Shown here piece after piece: positions 12,050 through 21,390 of a DNA stretch of 64,000 nt. The notes beneath the pieces were generated by a model. It was not told the origin of the DNA, did not search any database, and saw nothing but the letters and a program-made list of their open reading frames with translations. Each line of letters starts with the position of its first letter. The first letter of the stretch is position 1. A program made the translations under genes and the position numbers. Source of the DNA: Porodaedalea pini (lineage: Eukaryota; Basidiomycota; Agaricomycetes; Hymenochaetales; Hymenochaetaceae); assembly GCA_002794775.1 (NCBI GenBank), contig NBAY01000001.1:1-64000 (forward strand), written 5' to 3'.

Positions 12050-13124
12050 TCATTTCTTCGGAAAAAAACCATCCCAAATACTCCCCACAGCCCGGCTCGC
12101 CCTCCCCTCACGCCCAGGACTCTTCGCTCCCCGCTCTCCATCCGTCAAATTCGCAACCTTGCGCACGATCTCCTTCACGAAAAATATCTCCAGCGGTCGC
12201 TTCCTCACCGGCGCACGGCACGTCGGGCACGTATACACAGGCTGCGGCACCCGCCTCTTCCACTCCGTTTTCATCGCCTCAATGGCCGCTGCGATCGCGG
12301 GCTCGCGCTCATGTGCGAGATAGTGAAGCGGAATTTGCGGACCCTCAAGGAAGGCAGGGTGCGCGTCGACGTGCTGTGTGTACGTCGTGTTGAACCAGCC
12401 GTGCAGACACGACTCGCAGAACGTGTGCCCGCATTCGCGTAGTGTGGCTGGTTGCCACATTCTGTTCGTGCAGATCTCACAGGACGTGCTGTCATCAAGG
12501 TCAGAATAGTCCTACAATCGTAAAACATTAGTTTATTCAAAGAAAATAAACGAAAGAACGCACGGGAAAAGCAGTCGACGCCTTCCGCTTCAGGTTCTTC
12601 TCCATCTCCTTCACACGTAGAAGCATCTTGTCCTTCTCTGCCGTCGCACGCGCAGTAGAGACCTGCTCCTTATGATACAGTCCCTTGTAGTGTTCACATT
12701 CCTATCCCGCAACCCGTCAGCTTCAACCACATCAAACTCCACCAATCAAACAGAAAGCACAACACACCCGCTTCATTTCTTCTTTCTCCACCCTCAACCG
12801 CGCAAGGACACTCGACTCTGGCTCTTTCTCCTTCCCATCTTTCCCATCTTTCCCTTCCCGCGCCTTCCCCTTCACCCCCGGACCAGCCACCGCGACGCGC
12901 TTCCGCGTCACAGCCGCAGGAGGCACATACGGCTTATCGTCCTCGTCGTCGGACGACAGCACGATCACCGACGCATGTTGCACCAGCGCCCGCGCGGGTG
13001 CAGCAGTCGGCGGGCGCACGGTGGGATTAAGCTGCGTCTGGCGGTTCCCGTCGCGTTTGCGCAATGCTGGAGGCTTTGTGCCAGACTTGCTCGTGCCAGG
13101 GCTCGGGCGCGTCGATGGAGGCAT
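12050..13124 (-). CDS. RING-finger protein (unit 1, intact copy)
   Basis: Three exons (13124-12768, 12701-12564, 12511-12050) give 318 residues with phases closing. The N-terminal half is disordered, with an acidic VLSSDDEDD patch and a Lys/Glu-rich basic run; a coiled coil follows (EKDKMLLRVKEMEKNLKRKA). The C3HC4 RING lies at about residues 173-263: CEIC, CGHTFCESC, CPTCRAP, with a long spacer before the last pair. This predicts an E3 ubiquitin ligase; substrate unknown. It is the only copy of three with both an unbroken frame and its own C-terminus (GSIWDGFFPKK), because the left breakpoint of the tandem array lies just inside its last codons (near 12069). Confidence 0.75.
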
Positions 13125-13858
13125 TTTCGTGTATAAATCAAGTAGTCTTGAAGTCAATGGTGTACAATGAGACGAGGTGCTCGATAATGTTGAGGTAAGG
13201 TAGAGGAGACGTGTATGAGATGGAGAAGTAGGCGTTCGAGGTGAAAGAGCTTATAACCGAAAGTAAACTGCAGATCATCATTTCCAAAAGCGGTGTCGTT
13301 TATGCTTTGGGCCGATTGATACGGCTCGCCGATGCCAGCTCGGATGGGAGCCATCTCGACTTGGAGTCTTGCACTCTTGAACACTCACCGACTCTTTCTC
13401 AACTGAAATTTCAGCACTTTCACTATCCATTCGCGAGGTTTCTCGTCTTATGCGGCTCCGAGCCGACTCCGAGTTAGTGTCAATGTACCCCCTCGCCAAG
13501 TTCAAGTTCTCAGAATTTCGGAAAAAAAGGACTTCAAGTTACGACCACAAACAAGCTGCCTTTCCGCGGAGAGATGGAATACACTAGGGGAATTTTACAG
13601 AGTGAATAAGGTGTGGATGCATTGCTGCAGTATACAATTATCATCCGCATTGTAAGACTCAAAATACTCTGCGAGGGTGACTCATTGAATAAAAGAAACA
13701 TATCATAAAGGCCTATTTCTTCCCCTGGTTTACTTAGAGCATATAATTTGTACGACTTGAAAGAGACAAAATGAAATAAAGATGTGCCAACAGGCATGAA
13801 TGGCTATATATGCGTGGCGTAGAAGCTGGCGGTGAAACGTAACCTTTCTTGCGTGTCA
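13125..13858. other. RING to F-box spacer of unit 1
   Basis: Sequence recognisably shared with 26820-27400 and 31800-32470 (for example CTTCCCCTGGTTTACTTAG near 13716). It holds the promoter of the RING gene. No independent gene supported. Confidence 0.6.
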
Positions 13859-13860
13859 TA

Positions 13861-14267
13861 ATACACCCCGTGATTTTAGATTTAGGCCCCGTGACTGATC
13901 TGCACGCCCCCGTTGACTTTTATGCACTTTTGTGACTGGCCCCGCTCCTATCCTTCAAGCCAATAACTCAAGAATGGCTGCATGTAACACAATGATATGG
14001 GTATCAATAGAAATCTATTGATGAGGAGAGTTCAGGAAAAATAATGATACATCAAGAGATATCCTAATTAGGAAATTATAGCTGAACACTCTTGAGTTAT
14101 GCTGCCCAGGTCACCAACCTGTAATGAGACAACCACAGCACATATGACAATATTAAGACCTGATATAGAGAGGGATAGATGAGGGGAATAAGGGAAAAAT
14201 ACTGATATGTTACCAAATTGAGTAATTTGTCTACAAGAGAGTGCCAAATGTATAGTAAACTCGTGCA
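13861..14267 (+). repeat. Left arm of fold-back element
   Basis: Near-perfect inverted copy of 14414-14819. Differences seen include CACGCC versus CATGCC near the outer end and divergence at the last few inner bases. Confidence 0.85.
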
Positions 14268-14413
14268 TAAGTGTTACTATCATAACATTACAACAATTGC
14301 TTGTACCAGCATACCAAATTCACCAATGGAATGTTATAATTATCAGCTTTCAGATGAATATATTCTTGTCAGTCCAGATGCTAGAATTTGACCTCAACAG
14401 CCAGGCAGCTACT

Positions 14414-14819
14414 GTACAAGTTTACTATAAATTTGGCACTCTCTTGTAGACAAATTACTCAATTTGGTAACATATCAGTATTTTTCCCTTATTCCCCTCA
14501 TCTATCCCTCTCTATATCAGGTCTTAATATTGTCATATGTGCTGTGGTTGTCTCATTACAGGTTGGTGACCTGGGCAGCATAACTCAAGAGTGTTCAGCT
14601 ATAATTTCCTAATTAGGATATCTCTTGATGTATCATTATTTTTCCTGAACTCTCCTCATCAATAGATTTCTATTGATACCCATATCATTGTGTTACATGC
14701 AGCCATTCTTGAGTTATTGGCTTGAAGGATAGGAGCGGGGCCAGTCACAAAAGTGCATAAAAGTCAACGGGGGCATGCAGATCAGTCACGGGGCCTAAAT
14801 CTAAAATCACGGGGCGTAT
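14414..14819 (-). repeat. Right arm of fold-back element
   Basis: Mirror of 13861-14267; see that entry. The inner boundary is where GTTTACTATAAATTTGGCAC begins to match the left arm's complement. Confidence 0.85.
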
Positions 14820-15100
14820 TACGTTTTCGACCTTTCTTTTTCAACAGCCACCCACATTGACACTTTTCCGGTTCTCAACGCTGACAATACCTACATCTCT
14901 GATGCTCAATTCTCCAAGACCGGACGTGTGGCACCTCTGCGAGGATGCAAGTAATGCAGTCCACTCATTGCTCAACTCATTCTTCAAGGATTTGACTCCT
15001 TCATGTGCCCAGTATGTCGTGTCTCGTTCATACCGCATCATAAAGCATGCCTCATCCTTCTGTATCGCTGTCATTCTCAGAACAGACCTCAATGAGCTGG

Positions 15101-15114
15101 AAAACCAGGAACTC
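15101..15114 (+). repeat. Target-site duplication of SINE, left copy
   Basis: AAAACCAGGAACTC here and again at 21981-21994; its A-rich start is ambiguous with the poly(A) tail. Paralogous empty sites read GAAAACCAGCAGTTC. Confidence 0.8.
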
Positions 15115-15132
15115 GGGGGGTGGGATGGGGCA

Positions 15133-15556
15133 TGTTAGGCGGAAGCCCGGGAGACGGCTCGGACTGGGCAGGCCTCGGCTGACTGTCGTCTGGGACGTGT
15201 TATACTCGAGCTTCGACTCGGGACACGCTTACTCAGGCTAGGTCGACGCGGAGGTAAGAGGATTAATACAAGACTAGACTAATACAAGGGGGACGAGTCT
15301 CACCTAGGTCGACGCGGAGGTAAGAGGAAAAGCAGAACAAGGAGTTCATGCGATTCCTGAGACCTTATATAGCGACGACCGTGAGACTATATTACCTAAC
15401 ATTACATAACGAGTGGGAATGGAACGAATGAAGGTCGTGTAGAGGGAGTGTGGGAAGTGATTGGAAGGATGATTAAAGATAATGAAAAGGAGCAATTAAC
15501 AGAAACGAAAAAGGAAAAGGGGAAATAAAGAAAAAGGGGAAGTTCGAGTCCTGACA
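15133..15556 (-). repeat. Gypsy 3' LTR
   Basis: 424 bp, identical by eye to the 5' LTR. On the minus strand it begins TGTCAGGACTCG and ends CGCCTAACA. The pol stop codon directly abuts its first base. Confidence 0.95.
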
Positions 15557-18500
15557 TTACCCCCCCCTCAAGGTTGGGCGTCCCGACCAACCAAGATCGT
15601 GGTCGTCTGGCTCGGTGTTGACGAAGAGCGGACGGAGTCGTGAGCGAGGGATATCGAGTTTGCGGGGAGCACCGGGGTGTTTGAGGTAGAATTCAGCAAT
15701 TGCCTCCTTTGCGTTCTCACCGAAGTCCGTCTCCGGTTGCCAGGTCGGTTCGTTGTACCCGACCCACTTGACGAGGTACTGTAGTTTACCTCGGTGCAGA
15801 CGTGAGTCAATGACCTCTTCAACCTCGTATTCCTCTTCGTTGTCAACGATTTCCGGTGGTGGCGGCGGCGGTAGCTTCTGGCTCTCAAACGACGGTTCAA
15901 CGGCGGGTTTCAACAGGGCTTCGTTGAAGACAGGGTGGACCTTTTTCCATCGCTTCGGGAGTTTGAGCTTGTACGCGCTCGCTCCTACCTTGTCGACGAC
16001 GTCAAAGGGGCCGTACCATTTGTCTGCAAGTTTCTTTGTCGGCGAGTCCGTACTGATGTTTCGCCCGTCAAGGAAGACCTTGTCGCCAGCCTTGTATTCC
16101 ACCGATGCTCCTGCCGTCCGGTCATGGTAGCGTTTCATGTCTTCTGCTGCCTTGACCAGATTGTCCCTTGCCGCGCGATGGGTCTCCTTGATGTGCTTCG
16201 CGAATTCTTCTGCCGACATGTTGGTAGAGGAAGTTCGTATGGCGTCGAAGCTCCTAGGGTGACGTCCAGTGTTCGCGTAGAAGGGTGACATCTTTGTCGC
16301 CGAGTGTTCTCGGTTGTTGTAGGCGAACTCTGCGAGAGGGAGCCAGTCTTTCCAGTCTGACTGCCGATGGTCAACGAAGAGCCGGAGGTACTGTTCGAGC
16401 TCTTGGTTGACGCGTTCCGTCTGACCGTCCGTTTGCGGGTGATACGCCGTCGACGGGTTGCCTTCGATGTGTAGGAGTTTGTACAGCTCCCTCATCATTG
16501 ATGCGTCAAACTGCGTGCCTCGGTCATGGATGATCTTTTTTGGCAAGCCATGGAGACGGAAGACGTGGTCGCGGTACAGTTGAGCCATGCCTTCCGCTGA
16601 CAATTTTGTCGTCGTCGGGATCACGTGCATCTGTTTCGAGAACCTATCGACGAAAACGCAGATTGCGTTGTGCCCCTTGGAGTCCGGGAGTTCTCCGATG
16701 AGGTCGACTGTGACAATCTCCCAGGGACCTTCAGGGACCGCGTTTGGATGAAGTGGTCTCGACCTTGATGCCCTCAGAGCCTTCGTTCGTTGGCAGCGGT
16801 CACATCCTCGGACGTATGCTCGGACATCGGAGAACATCGACGCCCACCAGAAGTCTCGACGTACCAGTTCGACCGTCTTCGACAATCCCGGATGTCCTGC
16901 TAGGGTCGAGTCGTGGCACTCCCTCAACACCGCTTCCTTCATCGTCGACGGCACGTACACCTTGCCTTTCATTCGCCACAACCCGTCGACTTCTACCATA
17001 TTCGTCGGCCTTTCCGACTCGTCTTGTGCCCTCTGCGCTTCACCCACTCGTTCCAACACTTCATCCCGCGACGTCCTCACTATTCCACGATTCAACCACT
17101 TTTCTTTGATGAAGACGATGCCGTCGTTGTCATCCTGGCCTTTGTCGTAACCTGCCTTGCGCGATAATAGGTCCGCCTTGCCCATCGTCTTCCCTGATTT
17201 GTGTTCGAGGTGGAAGTCAAACTCTTCGAGTTCGGTTCGCCAGCGGGCTTGACGGTAGCTCAGCTTCTGCGCTGACCTGAAGTAGGTGAGGTTAGCGTGG
17301 TCGGACCAGATTTCGATCGTGTGGCGAGCGCCGAGGAGGTATTGTCGCCATTCCTTGAGCGCCGAAACTATCGCGAGCATCTCCTTGTCGTAGATCTCGT
17401 AGTTTCGTTCAGCGGGTAGGAGCGCTTCTGACCTATAGGCAATCACCCTCCACTTCCCTTCCTGTTTTTGCAACAACACACCGCCGAGCGCAAAGTTTGA
17501 CGAGTCCGCTTCTACGCGGAAAGGGCCCTCGTCGTTGGCGATGGCTAGGACTGGAGGTGAGCAGAGACGTCGTCTCAGCTCCTCGAACGCTTCCTGCTGT
17601 TCGGTCTCCCATACCCAGTCCTTCTTGCCCGTTAACGATGTCAGCGGATGGACCACCTTACTGTAGTCCTTGATGAACCGTCGTAGCCAATTACCCATGC
17701 CGAGGAATTGTTGTAGCTGTTTCAGATTTCGTGGGACCGGCCAGTTCGCAATCGCCTCCGTCTTTGCTGGGTCAGCCTTGATCTCGCCATTACCGATGAC
17801 GTGGCCGAGGTATTTGACGACCTTGGCGTCAAATTCGCACTTCTCCGGCTTCAGGTACAGGCCATTCTCTCGCAGGATCTGAAGGACGCGCCTCGACGTG
17901 TCTATATGTTCCTCAATGGTCTCCGAGAGGATCAATATGTCGTCGAGGTATACGATGATCAGGTTAGCGTAAATCAGTTCCTTGAAGATGTGATTGACAA
18001 AAGCCTGGAACGTTGCCGGGGCGTTGCAGAGACCAAAGAACATGACTGTCGGTTCGAAGAGGCCCATGTTTGTGCGAAACGCTGCTTTCCATTCGTCACC
18101 CTCGCGGATCCGGATATTGTAGTACCCCCAGCGAAGGTCAAGCTTAGTGATGTACTTCGCTTTCTTGACCTTGTCGACGAGTTCGTCAATGAGAGGGAGG
18201 GGATACTTGTTCTTGATCGTACCGTCATTGAGCTTACGGTAATCCTGGATCGGGCGTAGCGATTTGTCGGCCTTCTTAATGAAGAAGAAGGGCGACGCCA
18301 TGGGCGATATCGACCGTCGAATGCGACCCGACTTCAAGTTTTCATCGAGGAAGTCCTTGAGTGACTGTTGCTCTGTTGGCGTGAGCGGGTAGATTTTACA
18401 GTCACTTGGTTTGAAATCGGGTTTCAAGTCGATGACGTGGTCCCATGGTCGGTGTTCCGGTAGCTTTTCGAAGCCTTTTTCGCTAAAGACGTCGGCGTAG

Positions 18501-19216
18501 TCGTTGAGGTATGCGGGCCAGGACTCCTTGTCCATTCGCACCTCTCTCACCCTCCTCGTCTCCTCTGCTGCTCTCCACACCCTCCGCATACCTTCCTCGT
18601 CGTCCTTCTCTACCACGCATTCACCTGGACAGCGAGTAAAGTCGAGTGTCCCCGTCTTCCAGTTGACCTCTGGATTGTGTCGTCGAAGCCAGTCGTACCC
18701 CAGGAAGATGTTAGAAGACGCCAATGAGGTTACTGCCAGGACGATCTGTTCCTTATGATGACCGATCGTGAGTTCAACGTCAACGTATTCCTCGATCAAC
18801 CCAGCTTCGTTGTGCGTGCCGTCGGCATTGAGCACCGCAAGGGGTCGGATATACCGCTTCGTCTCTAGCCCATACCGTTCGACGAACCTCACGTCGATGC
18901 ACGATCCTGTACATCCCGAGTCCACGAGTGCGTGAGCGTCTACCTCCCTCACTTCACCTTTCACACTGTGTCCGACGTTCAGGAGAAGGTCCAGCTGGCG
19001 TCCGCCAGTTCCTCTCATGAACAACTGCTCGTACCCTTCATTTCTTTTCACACCGGTGGGGACTTCATACTCCGGAAAACCATCGACGTCGTTCGCATCT
19101 ACGTGTTGTACAGACGGTTGGTTATATTTTAACGAGTCCGGATTCAAAGTCCCTTGTTCTTCCCGGTCAGTCGCCCCGATGGCTACGCCTGACCACTCGC
19201 AAAACCCTGCGAGTCA
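15557..19216 (-). CDS. pol: Gypsy pol (protease-RT-RNase H-integrase-chromodomain)
   Basis: About 1,196 residues after the frameshift, in the -1 frame relative to gag. The frame has no AUG near its start and opens just after a stop at about 19217, so it must be made as Gag-Pol. Motifs in order: protease ALVDSGCTGSCID; RT with LRPIQDYRKLN and the YLDDIL active site; RNase H (EADSSNFALGGVL, IYDKEMLAIV); integrase zinc finger HDSTLAGHPGLSKTV to CDRCQR and core TVDLIGELPDSKG with the later HDRGTQFDASM and DGQTERVN; chromodomain EVEEVIDSRLHRGKLQYLVK with WVGYNEPTWQP. The last codons (RGG-stop) are the polypurine tract itself, and the stop touches the LTR. Confidence 0.93.
15559..15570 (-). promoter_or_regulatory. 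Polypurine tract of Gypsy element
   Basis: Minus strand TGAGGGGGGGGT directly before TAA and the 3' LTR: eight consecutive G's primed for plus-strand DNA synthesis. It doubles as the last pol codons. Confidence 0.85.
19165..19207 (-). promoter_or_regulatory. Gag-Pol -1 frameshift signal
   Basis: Minus strand GGGTTTT at 19207-19201 is in the gag frame as G GGT TTT, a canonical X XXY YYZ slippery heptamer seven codons before gag's end. After a 6 nt spacer (GCGAGT), GGTCAG (19194-19189) pairs perfectly with CTGACC (19170-19165), with further CG/CC pairing possible inside. Gag's TAG stop lies in the loop. A -1 slip on this heptamer continues into exactly the pol frame (TGC GAG TGG). A stop in the -1 frame lies three codons upstream of the heptamer, so the overlap is little more than this signal. 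Confidence 0.85.
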
Positions 19217-20262
19217 ACGACCTCTTCGTCATTCTCTCCTTCCTCCACATAGTCCTCCACCGTCGACCTCCGAGTGTCTACGACTTCCTCGAAGGCTGAC
19301 TCCTTCATCGCTCCAAGCTCGTCTGCGAGGATGCGGCGTTCGCCAGGGGCCATCAGTTCCAGCATACGCTGGATAATCGTTTTCCCCTGCGGGCACCTGT
19401 CCTTGAAGTGGCCTTCTTGACCACAGATCCAGCAAGCTCTTCTGCGACGTGCCTCGTTCATAGAGACGTCCATCGGTTGTCCGATACCTCCGAACGTGAC
19501 GCCGGTCGCGTCGCGTTTGTCGACGTGCGGGGTTGCAAGTTGGCGCCGAGCGGGGGGTGCCGGTTGTTGTTGGCGAGGTTGCGGTATGAACGGGCGGCCT
19601 CGTTGAATCGCGCGGATCTGCTGTTCTCCGCGATCGATCTCGATAGCTTTGTTCTTCCACGCCTCATACGTTGTCGGTACGGGCGTCGACCTCAGCACGC
19701 CGCGGACTACCTCGATGTTCATTGCTCGCTTGAGGCGGTCGCAGATAACGCTGTCGTCCTTCAGTTCCGCCCGCTTGATGATGACGTCAAGTTGTTGGAA
19801 GAACTTATCCGCGGTGAGGTCCTTCTGAACCTTCTCCCGGAAATCCTTCAGCGCAGCTTCCTTTCGGTTCGGATCGTCGAACGAGGCGTCGAGTCGTTCC
19901 TGGAATCTTTCCCAGCTGTCCGTGAAGGTAACGATTCCCGCCGTTGTCGACTCCTCGACGTAGTTCTGTGCCCACGTTGCCGCATTACCACCCTTCAGGT
20001 AGGAGAGAGCTACGTAGATCTTACTCTCCGACGTAGGGTATCGGTTTGGGTTCGCGGACACGAAAAGAAGGACTTCGCGTCTAAAATCGAGGTAATCGTC
20101 ACCACCAGTGAATTCACGTGGTCGGGCGACGTCTATGTTGGGGGTCGGGGGGTTAGCGGCCGCGACCGGTGCTGGGGCGTTGTTCGCCTGATGGGCGAAG
20201 GCATTCGCAACGATGGCCGCGATCTGCGCCATTTGCTGTTGGCTGAAACCTTCTGCTGACAT
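19183..20262 (-). CDS. gag: Gypsy gag (capsid/nucleocapsid)
   Basis: 359 residues from the first AUG of the transcript, starting MSAEGFSQQQMAQIAAIVAN. A capsid-like helical region follows (YLDFRREVLLFVSANPNRY, TWAQNYVEE, FDDPNRKEAALKDFREKV), typical of Ty3/Gypsy gag, then a basic Gln-rich linker and one CCHC zinc knuckle, CWICGQEGHFKDRC, at about residue 281. It ends in an acidic tail with GFASGQA before TAG. The frame stays open for a further 118 codons upstream (20616-20263) without an AUG; that stretch reads like protein, so a longer form by non-AUG initiation is possible. Confidence 0.93.
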   Translation of the reverse strand: MSAEGFSQQQMAQIAAIVANAFAHQANNAPAPVAAANPPTPNIDVARPREFTGGDDYLDFRREVLLFVSANPNRYPTSESKIYVALSYLKGGNAATWAQNYVEESTTAGIVTFTDSWERFQERLDASFDDPNRKEAALKDFREKVQKDLTADKFFQQLDVIIKRAELKDDSVICDRLKRAMNIEVVRGVLRSTPVPTTYEAWKNKAIEIDRGEQQIRAIQRGRPFIPQPRQQQPAPPARRQLATPHVDKRDATGVTFGGIGQPMDVSMNEARRRRACWICGQEGHFKDRCPQGKTIIQRMLELMAPGERRILADELGAMKESAFEEVVDTRRSTVEDYVEEGENDEEVVDSQGFASGQA

Positions 20263-20954
20263 CGCGGGTTCGGGTGTTGAAGGTTCTGGGGGAGTCGGCG
20301 GTGAGGGATCTCTGTTGGTCTCGCGATAAGGACCCGGAGTCGGTGGTAGGTTAACCGTAGACGTTGACGGTGCGGGTGACGATGGGGTAGCTGGAGGCCA
20401 CCTTGCTCTCCTTCCTCGTTCGTCTGACGAATACCAGCCGTGCCGGATTTCACTCCACCAGATGTCGTGAGTGACGCCGCTGTTATTGGTCGCGACGTAG
20501 CCTGGTCGATCTGGATCCCAACGGGCTGAGGCAGGAAGGGCCCGTCGCTGTTCGTCGGTGAGATCTATCTTGACGTTGGCGGTGGGACAGGGATCGGTTG
20601 CGTGTTCGATCCGGGGTTACGCCAACGTTGAGCGGGTTCGTCAGCGAAGTTGATGACGAGGCGGTAGGATCCGAGTGAGATTACAAACGAGATTGTCGTC
20701 GAAGTTTGGACTCGTCTGGTTACCCACGTCCACGTTAGGTGCGTGCTCCACCAGAGGCTAATTCGTAGAGCCAGGGTCGGGAGATGTCGGTTGATATGTT
20801 TACGTAATACACGAACGTCCGAAAACGTCCGGGCAGGGTTGAGGGTTGTCGTTCAGGGGGTTTACACGTCAAATCCGTCGAGGGGAGCGCTCCTCTAGAC
20901 TGAGTGAAGGCGAGTCGACAGCGACGACGTACACTGGGGATGAGCCTGGGTGGG
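20263..20954 (-). promoter_or_regulatory. Gypsy leader, AUG-free
   Basis: No AUG occurs on the sense (minus) strand between the predicted transcript start near 21172 and the gag AUG at 20262, about 910 nt, where chance would give a dozen or more. This fits ribosome scanning to gag. The 118 codons before gag lack stops. Confidence 0.7.
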
Positions 20955-20965
20955 GTTCTGCTTTT
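20955..20965 (-). promoter_or_regulatory. Self-primer binding site (PBS) of Gypsy element
   Basis: Minus strand AAAAGCAGAAC begins one base after the 5' LTR. It does not start TGG, so it is not a usual tRNA PBS. It is exactly complementary to GTTCTGCTTTT in the LTR at 21172-21162, about 27-33 nt after a TATATAA box (21205-21199), where the transcript should start. This is the geometry of Tf1/sushi-type self-priming. Confidence 0.8.
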
Positions 20966-20966
20966 A

Positions 20967-21390
20967 TGTTAGGCGGAAGCCCGGGAGACGGCTCGGACTG
21001 GGCAGGCCTCGGCTGACTGTCGTCTGGGACGTGTTATACTCGAGCTTCGACTCGGGACACGCTTACTCAGGCTAGGTCGACGCGGAGGTAAGAGGATTAA
21101 TACAAGACTAGACTAATACAAGGGGGACGAGTCTCACCTAGGTCGACGCGGAGGTAAGAGGAAAAGCAGAACAAGGAGTTCATGCGATTCCTGAGACCTT
21201 ATATAGCGACGACCGTGAGACTATATTACCTAACATTACATAACGAGTGGGAATGGAACGAATGAAGGTCGTGTAGAGGGAGTGTGGGAAGTGATTGGAA
21301 GGATGATTAAAGATAATGAAAAGGAGCAATTAACAGAAACGAAAAAGGAAAAGGGGAAATAAAGAAAAAGGGGAAGTTCGAGTCCTGACA
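20967..21390 (-). repeat. Gypsy 5' LTR with promoter
   Basis: 424 bp. Contains the TATATAA box at 21199-21205 (minus) and predicted transcript start near 21172. A 25 bp direct repeat (CTAGGTCGACGCGGAGGTAA...) occurs twice within the LTR at 21072-21096 and 21138-21162. Confidence 0.93.

Larger units (their letters stand above)
13861..14819. mobile_element. Fold-back (palindromic) DNA element, 959 bp, TA-flanked
   Basis: The element is almost wholly an inverted repeat: left arm 13861-14267 and right arm 14414-14819 (about 406 bp each) around a 146 bp spacer. Outer ends read ATACACCCCGTGATTTTAG on the left and, on the other strand, ATACGCCCCGTGATTTTAG on the right, so the arms differ by only a few bases. 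TA dinucleotides flank both sides (13859-13860, 14820-14821), the duplication typical of Tc1/mariner-type insertion. It has no transposase. Units 2 and 3 lack it. Identical short open frames appear on opposite strands only because the arms mirror each other. A transcript through it would form a roughly 400 bp hairpin. Confidence 0.85.
15133..21390 (-). mobile_element. Complete Ty3/Gypsy chromovirus LTR retrotransposon, 6,258 bp
   Basis: Two 424 bp LTRs that look identical base for base (15133-15556, 20967-21390), TG...CA ends, and a perfect 5 bp target duplication GGGCA (15128-15132, 21391-21395). In minus-strand order: 5' LTR, PBS, AUG-free leader, gag, frameshift signal, pol (protease, RT, RNase H, integrase, chromodomain), polypurine tract, 3' LTR. 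The integrase after RT/RNase H and a C-terminal chromodomain define a chromovirus. Both frames are intact and the LTRs identical, so it is very young and may still be mobile. It sits inside the SINE at 15115-21980. Confidence 0.95.

Noticed and set aside
14068..14612. Two identical 71-codon open frames on opposite strands
   Set aside because: They are mirror images within the arms of the fold-back element; no protein signature.
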